Below are positions 1 to 11,643 of a stretch of DNA of 64,000 bases, in pieces; the first letter of the stretch is position 1; every line of letters begins with the position of its first letter. Source of the DNA: Chimonanthus salicifolius (Eukaryota > Streptophyta > Magnoliopsida > Laurales > Calycanthaceae); assembly GCA_013350335.1 (NCBI GenBank), contig CM023539.1:46114631-46178630 (forward strand), in the 5' to 3' direction. Position numbers and translations under genes: made by a program. The notes under the pieces are model-generated. The model saw only the letters and a list, made by a program, of their open reading frames with translations. It had not been told where the DNA came from and made no database searches.

Positions 1-2484
1 CTCCTTTTCTGTGATGAGTGTGGGAGCCTGCATCATGAAAAAGAAGAAAGGGAACTTGGGCTTTGCTCTTTACGGTATGCTTTCCTTGTTAGAATGGAAA
101 TGATAATTCTATATCCTCTCTCTCTCTCTCTCTTTTATAAGTTGTCAAGAACAAGAACCAGAATGGGACCAGAATGGGACAACTGTTATCCTAACCTATC
201 CTTATCTCCTTCGAGAAGGAAGAATCACTATCTTAAACCATGTGGGCAAATTTAGAAGGACACCTGGCAAGTTTTTTAACTTTTTTGGTCGAGTGGCACG
301 TACGGACGTGAAACTTTTTAGACAAAAAAAAAGAAGTAAAATACAAAATATTTGGAAGTAGAAAATATAATATTTAACATAAAAATAACTGGATAATTAA
401 TCTCATGTATGAAATATGAACTTAAATGTCTATAACATATAATGCTTATACAATTGCAGAATGAATACTGACTATAAAAGTATAAAATATGGAATGAAGA
501 ACAGAAAGTTCAAAAAATAAAAATAAAAATATAAGCATGTACTTTAAAACTAAAGAGATTGTCATGTTTTATGTATAAATATGAAATTAAATATTTCAAC
601 GTCTTTACACCACTCAATCTTTTTCCTAAGGTTCTTTAAAATCAATGTCTCTATTTCTACCTCAATATAATAATAATAATATAGCTATAATTCCCTTTAG
701 AGTTTAGATAATGACGTGAAAGTAAGCATGATGAGCAAAATAATGAATGATAAATGGTTTGTTTCAAAGATTTGAGGGCTCGTGTCATGTGAAAATTCTT
801 AAGAAAGAAAAAGGGAAAAAATAAATCTCAAAATATACCTTTTTATCTTTATGAAAAGTAAATACATTAGAATAAATCAATAAGAACAGAATTTTGAAAA
901 ACAAGTACTCTACATATATTTCTATATTTTTTTTAGCAAGTCATGTAATTTCTATCTAAGTCCGAGTCGACTCAATTAAATTCACTCATATTCGACTAAT
1001 TCTTAAAAATGGCGACTTTGATTCAATTGACTACTATGTTGAGAAGTGGGTTCCACAGCATAAATGTGGCACTGGTGCCTATATTTCACTTTTATCTTTT
1101 CTATCATAAATTTTGAATTAAGGAGAAAATAAACTTTTATATAGATCTGTGGCGAGGAACCCACTTTAAGAATAGGAGTCTTGACTTCTAATCTCATTTT
1201 ACTTCAAAAAATCACTCTATGTGATTTTATTTATTATATAGATAGGAAGATTTCTATGTGCACCAATAACTAGTCAAATGCTTCAAGAGGTCGTAAAAGA
1301 AAGTTAATGAAAACTTGCCATTGAAGAGAGCCAAATCTATTGAGTCATGAGTACGAATATCTATCTATTTTTGCACTCGAAGTATTCTCATTCTAACAAA
1401 TTTGAACGGCTCAATATCAAAACTATAATCTTCTGAAATGTGTGGTTTTTAATGGCAAGCATCATCTACGGTATTGGCCGATATGATTTGATTTTGAAAC
1501 TTTATCATATCGACTGATTATGTCGATATCTCGACTGCATTATATCGGCTGATATCAGCCGTTTTTGTTATAAAAAAATAATAAGGAGAGAGAAATTATC
1601 AACCGAGATATCGGCCGATAACGAGATATCAGTCTATATCTCGTATCAACCGATCTCTCAGACGATACCATCTTTTCGACCTCAGATCAACAGTGTTTTC
1701 AGTAAATTATATGGTCGGATTTGTTACACGTCTGATAGTTGCAAGGTGATGCATTGGCCTCAATTTTGTGCAGTGGAAAGTACTTTATTCCAAGCCTTTT
1801 GGCTACTTTCGATAGGAAAATGTGGCCTTCATTGGCTTCGGTGAATGGCTCTGAGGCCAACGGGTCTTGGAAACGAGTGAAAGAAGAAACGAGAAGTAAA
1901 TGTAGAAGAAGAGGAAGAAGGTTCAGTGGACACTGAATTTTGTGTATCATTCGAATTGTCCAATCGCCATCAAACAACTGCCAATTTTGGGGACAGTGGG
2001 CCATCCACAAACCAGTTTCCAAGTGGGCCATCAACCATCTAAATTTGATGATTGTGAAATCCTACTTGCACTAAAATGTCGGCAGTCACTTTCAAATTTA
2101 CCATCAGAAATGTAACATGCAATATATTGCATGGCTACAATGCAACGTTAACAAAACATGCTTCGTATCCCTTTCTACCAATTTTTTTATTTTTATCAAA
2201 AGATAAAAATCTATTTCCATTGCAAAAAGTTAAGTTACCTTGAATTCCGGTGCCGGAGCCGTAACCTCGGAGGTCACGGCTTGAACCCTAACCATCTTGG
2301 ACTTGTTTAATCTCAACAAAGCCGGTGAGAGACCCCCCACACGGCTCTTCTTGCCCAACTGTGGACATCTCGGCATACGTCTTTCTTGCAGGCCGGCGAG
2401 ATGGGTTTTCAGGCAGAGCTCTGACCTGTCTCTCTGAATTTTGTTCTCCCATCCATGTAGTCTTGAGTTTAAAATGGTGGCCAT
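1..2484 (-). CDS. Candidate plastid-targeted protein, exons 1 and 2 only (partial, unidentified)
   Basis: I do not recognise this gene. Read from 2484, an ATG opens 82 codons ending at 2239 directly before a good donor (AAG|GTAACTT). The peptide starts MATILNSRLHGW and is rich in Ser, Arg, Lys and Leu with few acidic residues. It ends in VRVQAV followed by TSEVTAPAPEFK, which looks like a chloroplast transit peptide and processing zone. At the left edge the minus strand shows a pyrimidine tract and a CAG acceptor (28-30) opening nine codons (APTLITEKE, 27-1) in a compatible phase, so the gene may run off the window through an intron of about 2.2 kb. The stretch is more GC-rich than its surroundings. 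Joining the two exons is inference. An in-frame ATG ten codons upstream is less like a transit-peptide start. Confidence 0.35.
116..133. repeat. (CT)n microsatellite
   Basis: Nine CT units in a row, followed by TTTTATAA. It lies in the candidate intron of the left-edge gene. Confidence 0.9.
1470..1670. repeat. ATATCGGCCGATA-type palindromic repeat cluster
   Basis: About 200 bases hold repeated variants of the palindrome ATATCGGCCGATA and of GATATCAGCC. The same motif style recurs in the DUF26 array (about 38480-38600, 46850-46900, 47400-47520 and 61590-61700), so it is a dispersed repeat. I could not find termini or a target duplication. Confidence 0.45.
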
Positions 2485-3064
2485 GATGATTTTATTAGAT
2501 TTCTTGTTTCCCACTCACTCGCTGAAAAGCCAAGTATAAATGTAGGAAGCACTTATGTTCTCTACGTGCGATTCAAGTATTCATGGGCATTTATACCCAT
2601 TGGAAAGTAAAAAAAAAGGACAGAAGTAGAACAATTTGAATTGCAAAATGGGTGGTGGCTATTCTTCTTTTCGAAGGGAAAAAAAATCTGCAACTCACTT
2701 TTCAGACTCTGATATATGTTTACTTCTCTGGTTTACTTGGAGAACTCTAGTGACATGAACGGTGGCGGTGTTAGCATTTTGACCAGAGAGTATTCGAAGA
2801 AAGATGTGAAGAAAATGACAATAAGGGAGACAAAAATGGGTGGTAGCCATGGAATGCCTGGGAGAAATTAGGTAAATTTGATAACCGGCATTTGGAGCCT
2901 GCATTATTTTTTACTAAATAAAAACATTTATAGATCTTTTAAAATTTAAAACTTGGCCTCATCTAAGCTTTTATTCAACCTATGGGAACCAAATAAAACC
3001 ATATAAAGAAAAGGTTGGCCTCAGCCATGTGAGGAATCGATGGAACTTCCTTTATTTCACAGCC
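2485..3064. other. Intergenic, no gene seen
   Basis: AT-rich sequence between the candidate plastid-protein exon and the LTR retrotransposon. It would hold that gene's promoter if the gene is real. I see no clear motif beyond a weak TATA-like stretch near 2534. Confidence 0.6.
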
Positions 3065-3069
3065 CCTCC
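3065..3069. repeat. Target site duplication, left (CCTCC)
   Basis: CCTCC directly precedes the left LTR and is repeated directly after the right LTR at 14585-14589. The exact 5-bp match at both outer ends shows that the two LTRs belong to one insertion. Confidence 0.95.
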
Positions 3070-3726
3070 TATAACACCCGCCCCTTTTCACCATAATCAG
3101 AGTCTAATTTTTTTTTTTAACGTAAAAGTGACAAAGGGCACGGACTTCACGACGCGAGTTAAGTTCCGAACTTCTAAAGCCCGGCCCTTAACTGGCCAAC
3201 CCTACGCGTGCGTGGAACATAAATCCACGAGTACAGTTCACGCGTAGAAAGTAAGCTCGCAACACATAAAAATCAATGCGGATGACAATAGACACAATCC
3301 TACCAATTTTCAGATAACAGGGAAGAGATATCCATTAAATTACTAAAATACCCTCATACCGTACTTTCCAAAATAATTTATAAAACATAGCAAGACATCT
3401 AAGTTATTACATTTCCGACAAGCTAAAATTATACAAATACACATTTTCCCAAAATAAACTTAAACAAAATAATTAGTCCGCCTTCCCAAGCTCCTAAGCT
3501 TGACTCCCGTCTTGTCCTTCCATTCCGCCACCTCCTGCATCGTCAGCTAGGGTAGAAGTAGGGCGTTAAACCACGCGCCCAGTAGGACTCCGAGTAGGGC
3601 TAACACATGGATTAGTGATAACAAAGCATATAGATAATACATAACGAAGACCATAAAATGAATGCTATGCCATGGGTGTCTGTGTTATGAATCCCATCCA
3701 TCATCCATACCATCATGCTGTCATAT

Positions 3727-3950
3727 CCCCCTTGACGGCCAAACCTCGTCAAGATACAAACAATCACAAATCATCCCCCTGGACGGCAAAACCTCGTCCA
3801 GATATAAAACAATCACAAATCATTCCCCTGGACGGCAAAACCTCGTCCAGATATAAAACAATCACAAATCATTCCCCTGGACGGCAAAACCTCGTCCAGA
3901 TATAAAACAATCACAAATCCTCCCCCTTGATGGAAGAACCATCATCAATG
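3727..3950. repeat. Five tandem hairpin units (about 49 bp) in the 3' LTR
   Basis: Units repeat every 48-49 bp, each with a 7-bp inverted repeat around a 9-base loop. The arms are CTTGACG/CGTCAAG in unit 1, CTGGACG/CGTCCAG in units 2-4, and TTGATG/CATCAA in the last, diverged unit. Where one arm differs between units, the other arm differs so that pairing is kept. The other LTR has four units. Confidence 0.9.
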
Positions 3951-5077
3951 TATCATAATTACATACAACATCCCTGATACATCAAACACATCAAAATATC
4001 TCCATGTCTGTTTATCGGTCGCCCCGACGGAGCATGGACTCCGGTTTCATTTCATCCTTCCCCTGTCATATCCCTCCCATGCCATGCATGAGATGTAGAT
4101 GCCATATGCCATGTAATGAGTATAATAACAAACCATAACATTTAAAGAAAATCCCATCAATAAAACATATAACTTGATTACCCAAAATAGATCAAGCAAA
4201 GCCTCCATAATCACATCATAGCATTAAAACCCATTTTAAACAAATCATATGCTTACCGGAATGAATCAAGTAAAAACCCCTACATAATACATAATTCAAA
4301 ACCAATCTTAAAACATACCATATAATTTCTGAAATAATTCAAGGAAACCATCACTCAATCCATGGCTTACAAAAAGGTTAGAATCCTACCGAATACCGAC
4401 TCGCGTCTTTGTTTCATTTTCGTCCGATAGTCCGGCTACCGTCACGCGTACTGCCCGCGATATCCAATACCTTATTAAATTTCCAAATCAGTTCAAGTTT
4501 TAACCATTTCTAAGCCCATATGAAAAACCGGTCACTATTTAGGTTTTGTGGGTCCCCATGCCATTTATTAAACCTTTTAATCCCATAAGTCTTAAAATTC
4601 GGCCACCCTAGGCTTTATTAATCACTTATAAGGTTATTACATTAGATCCCCTAAGTCCATGATCAATTTCCATGGAATTCTTGAATTTGGCCACTAATTA
4701 CGGTTTTGCCACTACCTCATTTTTCATGCTTAATCACTCATTTATCCATGCATGATTAAGTCCATAATTGATCATAAACTTAGATCCCCAACTTAGGTCC
4801 ATTAATGACCCATTGAACCATGTCACATAGCCATTAAAATTAACCATTTAATTAATCCAACCCCCCATTAACTAATCACATACCTACATCCTTCATTAGC
4901 CCATGAAAATTGACCTTCCATTAAATCATTACTCTTAGTCATACCTTGAGTCCATAATTGATTCCTCTACCACATTACAAGATCACTTACCTCAACCATC
5001 TTATTGACCAAATTCCATTAATTTAAACTTATACATACACATTTAACTTTAGACCCATTAATGATCTAAAATTTGGG

Positions 5078-5564
5078 TCATGGGTTCGGCCATACACCAT
5101 GGCCGAACCCATGATGTTTCTTTCTCCATTTTTCTTGGATCCATTCATAACATTTTAGATCCACCAATAATCCTTTCTTGAGGGGTTTAAATCATGCATC
5201 TAAACCATATTCTCTTATTCATTTCATTGCTACCAAATACCTACATTCACCAAAATATTAAACCCATCTTTTCTATCCTTTAAACCCATCATTTGATCAC
5301 CATTTCATCACCATAGGGTTCGGCCCTATGCCATGGCCGAACCCATGGTTCAAATTTCCTTCCATTCATGCATTTTAAAATCATACCATTCCATTGCATT
5401 TTTCATCATACAATCATTTTAAAACATTACTCCCATGCATTCATTAAAACCCTAATTCATTAATCAAGAACCCACATTGCTTTCCATTCTTAAAACCCTA
5501 AGTAATTTAAACCAACCACCAAATCACCCACCATGGGGTTCGGCCATACTACATGGCCGAACCC
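5078..5564. repeat. Three GGGTTCGGCC...GGCCGAACCC palindromes in the 3' LTR
   Basis: Stems at 5078-5093/5099-5114 (16 bp perfect, 5-base loop), 5316-5325/5335-5344 (10 bp, 9-base loop) and 5536-5547/5553-5564 (12 bp, 5-base loop). They are spaced about 220-240 bp apart and share the same core. Confidence 0.92.
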
Positions 5565-6953
5565 TATGGCCCATGATTCTTATTTCCAAGTACCCAATTC
5601 CATGCTCAATTTAATCAATCACACAATGCACACAATATATTTCTCCAATTTCTTACCCTAACCCTAATTCACCCATTTAGGGTTTTCTCCATCTTCCACC
5701 CTTCCATTTAATGTATCTAAATTCCATAGTATAAAATCACCTATCCACCATTAGTTTCACAAAAATAAATTCCATTTCTTAAACCCTAAAATCCAAAATT
5801 CTTTTATTTAAGAAATACTCACTATCCGACGTCTCCTCCGATTTTCGCCGCTCCCGTCGGTCTCCTTAGCCTCCTCTCTCCTTCCTCTTGATCTTTGATA
5901 GGTCAAGATCTTTGATCAAGGGTGGCAATCCCCAACACTAGAATCAGCCAAGGTAAGTTTTGTGTGAGAGAGGGAGAGGGGAAAATTATGAGAGGGAAGA
6001 TGATAACCCTTTACCTTAGAGTGATTTCTCTCAAAATACCACTTCTTTCTTCTCTCCTTCTCTTCTCTTTTCCTTAACTCTCTTTCTCTCCTTCACTTGG
6101 ATGTAGGGGACGACCATGGGAGAGTGAAAATGGAGAGAGTTGAATGAAAAGAGAATGGGAAAAGACATCAAGGCTTATCCCCATTTTTTTACTTTACATT
6201 AATTACCTTCACCAACCTTAAGATATTTTGAGATATTTAAGTTGCTTTATGGCTTAAACTCCACCCCTCTAAGTCCCAACGTGTTCTATTTTTTTTTGAG
6301 TTTGGGATGAGGTGAGTTTTCACCTCATGGGCCCCCTTTGACTACTCTTAACTACCATTTTAAATAATTTAATTATTTAATTACTTAGTTACTTTAATTC
6401 CCATTTACTTATTTAAATCACCTTAGGTTAATTCATTATACTTAACCTAATTCCATTATTCCACCCATGGTTGACCAAATCAACCATGATGGTCGGCCCC
6501 ACCAAACCTTGGGTCCACACTTGGCCACATCACCATTGTTTGATTCCAAATAACTTAGGTGATTTAAAATCATTGAATTCACTCTAAGTGGATTACCATT
6601 GGGCCTATGGCCCAATTACATTTCCATCTAGCCCATTTACCTTAGAGTATACCCATCTTGACCCATTGGGTCCCAAATGGGTATTTGACTCAATTTGTCC
6701 ACCCATGACCCAATTGGCCATCATTGACCACTTAAATGACTTTAAAATGCAATCCATGGTCTATTGGGCCATATTTGGGCCTTTGTCCAAATTTTGGCCC
6801 ATTTACCATTTATCCCACCAATTTCCAATTTTTATCATTAAAATAAATAATATTCACATATTTATTGATTTAAAAATTTCGGGCCATTACAATACAATCC
6901 TCTTTTAAAATTTTCATCTCGAAAATTCGAGCGAAGTAGGGGTTCAAATCATC

Positions 6954-7916
6954 TTATACAAAGAGTTCCGGATGAGCGGCACTCATCTCTGACTCCAGTT
7001 CCCAGGTGGTTTCCTCATTGCCATGTCGTTCCCATACCACCTTAACGAACTGAATGACACGGTTCCGTAACACCCTTTGCTCGCTCCCGACTATTCTAAT
7101 CGGCTTCTCCACATATGTCACATCGCTTTGTACATCGACGTCTTGTACACTCAGGACATGTGAAGGGTCAAGGTTGTACTTTCCTCAACACGGACACATG
7201 AAACACATCACGTAAAGATGATAACTGTGGAGGAAGCGCCAACTAATAGGCCACCTCCCCCACCGTCTTTAGGATTGGAAACGGTCCCACCATATAGGTG
7301 ACAGGTTCCCCTTCTTTCCGAATCTCATGTGTCCCTTCCGTGGTGAGACTTTCAAAAGTACCAAGTCTCCCACCTCAAACTCGGGGAAACTTCTCCTCTT
7401 GTCGGCGTAATTCTTATAACGGCTCTGCGTAGTGAGTAAATGTTGCCGTATAAATTTAATCTGCGCCGTAGTCTCCGCAACCAACTCCGGTCCAATCAGC
7501 GCAGGCTCACCGACCTCTGTCCAACGCACTGGAGATCTACACGGCCTACCATATAATGCCTCAAATGGAGCCATCTGGAGGTTTTGTTATTGTAGGAGAA
7601 GTCCACCAGCGGCAAGTGATCCTCCCACCCACCTTTGAAATCCAGTACACATGCTCTCAGCATATCCTCAAATACCCGTATTGTTATCTCCGACTGTTCA
7701 TCAGTCTGTGGGTGGATTGCTGTGCTGGTTAACACATTGCTCCCCATAGCCTACTGCATGCTCCTAGGCACATCCTTCCTACCTCGGAATACAAGACCCT
7801 ATCCCGGTCGTAACTCAAATTCTGATATTACCTCACCGGTAGGCATCTTAGTCCATATCTCCTCCATTTCTGGGCCCATTCGCTGTTCCTGTTCAATCGT
7901 GTCAAGTGCCTCTTAA
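6954..7916 (-). pseudogene. Broken gypsy polyprotein tail: integrase core remnant, integrase C-terminus and degenerate chromodomain
   Basis: Minus-strand fragments in shifting frames match the end of a chromovirus polyprotein. From about 7916 to 7780 there is a weak match to the zinc-finger lead-in. From 7747 the core includes HPQTDEQSE, which holds the catalytic Glu. Next comes MAPFEALYGRPCRSP (start 7574), then the GPF-type C-terminal segment from about 7300 to the terminal ELFV and a stop at 6954-6956. At least one in-frame stop and several frameshifts break it, and most of the core holding the two catalytic Asp residues is missing between about 7780 and 7747. It cannot make an active integrase. 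MAPFEALYG and the VSPRKG motif are typical of Tekay/Del elements. Confidence 0.88.
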
Positions 7917-10796
7917 TTACATCAACATCACTCATATCAACCTATGAGTTTCATTCTTGCAGAATTTATTCTGTCTCATGTTACCTCTTTTCTTCATAAA
8001 CCCATTTGCAGCCTTATGTAAATTAATGTATCCTATTTCACTTTATTTGTCACCAAGACATTTCCCATACGTACTCCTTCAATACGTTCTTTCGTCTACT
8101 CTCTGTGTGAGTTAGTCTGCCAGTACGAGCCTATGCTCAAGTCCATTGTTGATTCCATTTTAACTAGGTTTCTAGCTTTACCCTCCTGGAATTCCATCGG
8201 CCAACTTCAGAGTCAGGTGATCAGTCTCACTCCGCAGTCGCCCATAGCTTCCCATTCAAGTTTCACTAGACTCTTAACCTTTCCCTTAGGTCTATCTCTC
8301 AAAAGCAATCATACCTTTATTTGTATATAAGTCACTATGTGACTAACCCTTTTTGTTCATAACTCCTACAATACCAATACCCAACATCAATCCAAGTCAT
8401 ATAGATACTAATTTCCTACCCTTCTGGATTATTCCACATATTCACAGCTTCCTAACAATAATGATACATCTAAGCTTACTTAGGTTATGTCATATAGTAC
8501 CCATTCACCACTAAAACATTCACAAGTATTACAAATTTCACCAACCACCAAATTCCATCCTACATGCCTACGTTATCAATGGTTACCACATCATACGGTT
8601 CATATGCCTTCATTATCAAGCCACGTAGAATTGAAATTACACACAATCATCGAATAACATAACTCATGTGTAACAAGATCTTTCATCTCCATTCTTATCA
8701 AACAATAACTTGAGGTAACATAAGAAATAACACATTAATAAGATCTAGTGATTCAACCTAATTCTGATTAGGTTACCCTACGCCATTTACAACATACACC
8801 TAGAGATTTTGAAATAACAGTCCTACTCATCCAAAGCAAGTCATCCCAATACATTCGAAGACCATCCATGACCATCCATAAATTCCTAAACTTTGGAATT
8901 ATCCATCAGCCCCACCTAGGTTTCCAACCAAACGCATTAACATATCACAGCCTCTTCATGCATACTACATATTCACAACTCACTGTACTTTATCAACTCA
9001 TCATCATACACATAGTCTATAACACATCCTTGTTCCTCAATGACTATTCATTGCATACCACCAATTATCAAAGTAACATCATATAAACTCATTGCAACTA
9101 TTGATAATTCACAATTTAGTAACATCATAGGGAATCCTCATGCAATCATTAAATAAAATATTTTCATAAGTTCATGGTCCATCATTCATTCATGCTTTTT
9201 AAGGCCGTAAACCCATTTTAAGGCCTATCATCACTCGTTCATAATCTCCACAACACATTGGGAGAATGCAATTGCATTATACATACAAGATTTTTTTTTT
9301 TTTTACAATATATTAGTCTTTGCAAGCTAGACCCTTCACATTCTCCTCATAATATCATCTTCTCACGAGTTTTATGTGGCAAGTTAACCCATGCATTCCG
9401 GTCTCTTTTAAGTACATTGTTTATCCAACATCTCTCAAATGGCACTTTGTTCACATGAGAACCTCTTATACCCCTTCACAAAACGTTTACATCATCACCC
9501 ATTATATGTCATAACATAAATCTCTTCACTTGGTCATGACAAATTATCAAACCATGGGTTATCACCAATATAAAAACCATTTCTAAAAGCCATTGTACCA
9601 TCCCCCCCAAAGTATACCCATATATCACATTATCAAATACTCCCCACCCTTTTTATTCACATTTATCTCTCTCATAAGCATATGCAACATATACCCCACA
9701 TCAAAAGTTTATGCCTCTTATCCTCATTTGATGCATGTAGTTCATCATTGTACATTTTTTTTTTTTATACTCTTTCCTCACTTCATTACCTCATACACTC
9801 AACAATAAGAATTCAACATATGTATATTCACATGCACTCACAATACAAGTATGCTTGTGCAATTTACTATCACACTTATTTCCTTCATTTAAAACCCCAA
9901 AGTCATTAACTATCTTCCAATATAAGGACAGTTAGTCCTCTCTTTCCCATGTCCATGTAGTCCACAATCGGGTATACCACTTCAAGAGGGTAGGGGTAGT
10001 ATGTGCAGTTGTGCCCAACCTGGTTGCACAACTCGCGCATACAATCGAGTTCCATTTCCCCTACCAACTCTCTTATCATTGGAAAGTCTTCCATATTCTC
10101 CTCATGAAGAGATGCTAAATCCTATTCATCTTCCTCGGGAGGTCCGTCCTGAATGTCCATGCTAACTTCTATGCTGGAAGCAGACACCAAATCTATGAAA
10201 CAGTTAGGGGTTCCCTTATCCCATAATTCCGTACACTCCCCTTCATTTGACATACCTGTATTCATAGAATACAATTAGAACCCAAAAATCATCAGCTGTA
10301 ATTTCCAATAAAACCAATCTCGGTTTTGGGGAATTTCTTATGTATATCACAATGCATTTTGTTTGGGGAAAGTTGCCAAATAAGCACACTTGTTTTTCCT
10401 TTGTTTCTAGGGGGGGAGTCTTTAAATTCCTATTGTCTGTTGTTCAAAATGGGGATACCGGTGAAGTACATCCTACTTTGCTATGTCTGATAAATCTAGT
10501 ACCGTTTCATCAATTTGGGGGAAAAACCCTAGATGTTTTCTCATTTCTGGCGAAGTAAACCCTATCTTGCTATGTTTTAATAAATCTCTCATAGAATGAA
10601 TCTTTCTTCCCTTGTTATCATTCCTTTCCGTCAATTGTTGTTCTCAGATTAAACACTTCAGTTTGAGTCAATCGAAGTAAATTAACCCGGCCCCCGTGCA
10701 GCGGACTCCGAAGAGTCGGTCGGTTGGGATTTTTAGTGGCCAGTGAGACATGCAACCGTCTTAATCTTACTTCGAAAGATTCATTCTTCCGAATTC
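7917..10796. mobile_element. Internal region of the gypsy element, no intact gene
   Basis: About 2.9 kb between the integrase remnant and the primer binding site, where gag, protease and reverse transcriptase would lie. I found no reading frame with recognisable domains. A 62-codon minus frame at 9906-10094 has no similarity that I know. Much of the stretch (about 7917-9900) is G-poor on the plus strand, like the LTRs. Confidence 0.7.
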
Positions 10797-10808
10797 GCTC
10801 TGATACCA
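10797..10808 (-). promoter_or_regulatory. Primer binding site, initiator-Met tRNA
   Basis: Read on the minus strand, TGGTATCAGAGC lies two bases inside the right-hand LTR. This is the standard plant primer site complementary to the 3' end of initiator methionine tRNA. It fixes the right LTR as the 5' LTR and the minus strand as the coding strand. Confidence 0.95.
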
Positions 10809-11468
10809 ACTGTAACACCCGCCCCTTTTCACCATAATCAGAGTCTAATTTTTTTTTTTTAACGTAAAAGTGACAAAGGGCACGGACTTCACGACGCGAG
10901 TTAAGTTCCGAACTTCTAAAGCCCGGCCCTTAACTGGCCAACCCTACGCGTGCGTGGAACATAAATCCACGAGTACAGTTCACGCGTAGAAAGTAAGCTC
11001 GCAACACATAAAAATCAATGCGGATGACAATAGACACAATCCTACCAATTTTCAGATAACAGGGAAGAGATATCCATTAAATTACTAAAATACCCTCATA
11101 CCGTACTTTCCAAAATAATTTATAAAACATAGCAAGACATCTAAGTTATTACATTTCCGACAAGCTAAAATTATACAAATACACATTTTCCCAAAATAAA
11201 CTTAAACAAAATAATTAGTCCGCCTTCCCAAGCTCCTAAGCTTGACTCCCGTCTTGTCCTTCCATTCCGCCACCTCCTGCATCGTCAGCTAGGGTAGAAG
11301 TAGGGCGTTAGACCACGCGCCCAGTAGGACTCCGAGTAGGGCTAACACATGGATTAGTGATAACAAAGCATATAGATAATACATAACGAAGACCATAAAA
11401 TGAATGCTATGCCATGGGTGTCTGTGTTATGAATCCCATCCATCATCCATACCATCATGCTGTCATAT

Positions 11469-11643
11469 CCCCCTTGACGGCCAAACCTCGTCAAGATACA
11501 AACAATCACAAATCATCCCCCTGGACGGCAAAACCTCGTCCAGATATAAAACAATCACAAATCATTCCCCTGGACGGCAAAACCTCGTCCAGATATAAAA
11601 CAATCACAAATCCTCCCCCTTGATGGAAGAACCATCATCAATG
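11469..11643. repeat. Four tandem hairpin units in the 5' LTR
   Basis: Same units as at 3727-3950, one copy fewer. The variant first and last units are kept and a middle unit is missing. Confidence 0.9.

Larger units (their letters stand above)
3070..6891 (-). repeat. 3' LTR of the gypsy element (3822 bp)
   Basis: On the plus strand it starts TATAACACCCGCCCC (a G-to-A change from the canonical TGTAACACC seen in the other LTR) and ends GGGCCATTACA. It is very poor in G on the plus strand. It carries five 49-bp hairpin units (3727-3950), three GTTCGGCC palindromes (5078-5564) and a telomere-motif fragment (5655-5667). A short purine run on the minus strand (6899-6906) just outside may be part of the polypurine tract. 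Confidence 0.95.

Noticed and set aside
1699..2034. 111-codon minus frame downstream of the candidate transit peptide
   Set aside because: No domain, no splice sites that join it in frame, and an opposing plus frame is equally open.
3672..3905. Open frame with a repeated SPWTAKPRPD-like peptide, found in both LTRs
   Set aside because: It is only the 49-bp hairpin tandem read in one frame. It changes length with unit number and has no start context or homologue.
3727..3950. CRISPR-like look of evenly spaced 49-bp repeats
   Set aside because: The units are contiguous with no unique spacers, lie inside a plant LTR, and no cas genes exist.
5655..5667. Telomere-like ACCCTAACCCTAA
   Set aside because: Fewer than two full units inside the LTR. 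It is a telo-box-like motif at most, not a telomere.
6588..6908. 106-codon frame repeated at 14281-14625
   Set aside because: It spans the LTR end and low-complexity CCCATT-type sequence. The two copies reflect the duplicated LTR, not coding conservation.
10797..10808. tRNA gene at the initiator-Met match
   Set aside because: Only the 12 bases of a primer binding site match. There is no tRNA body.
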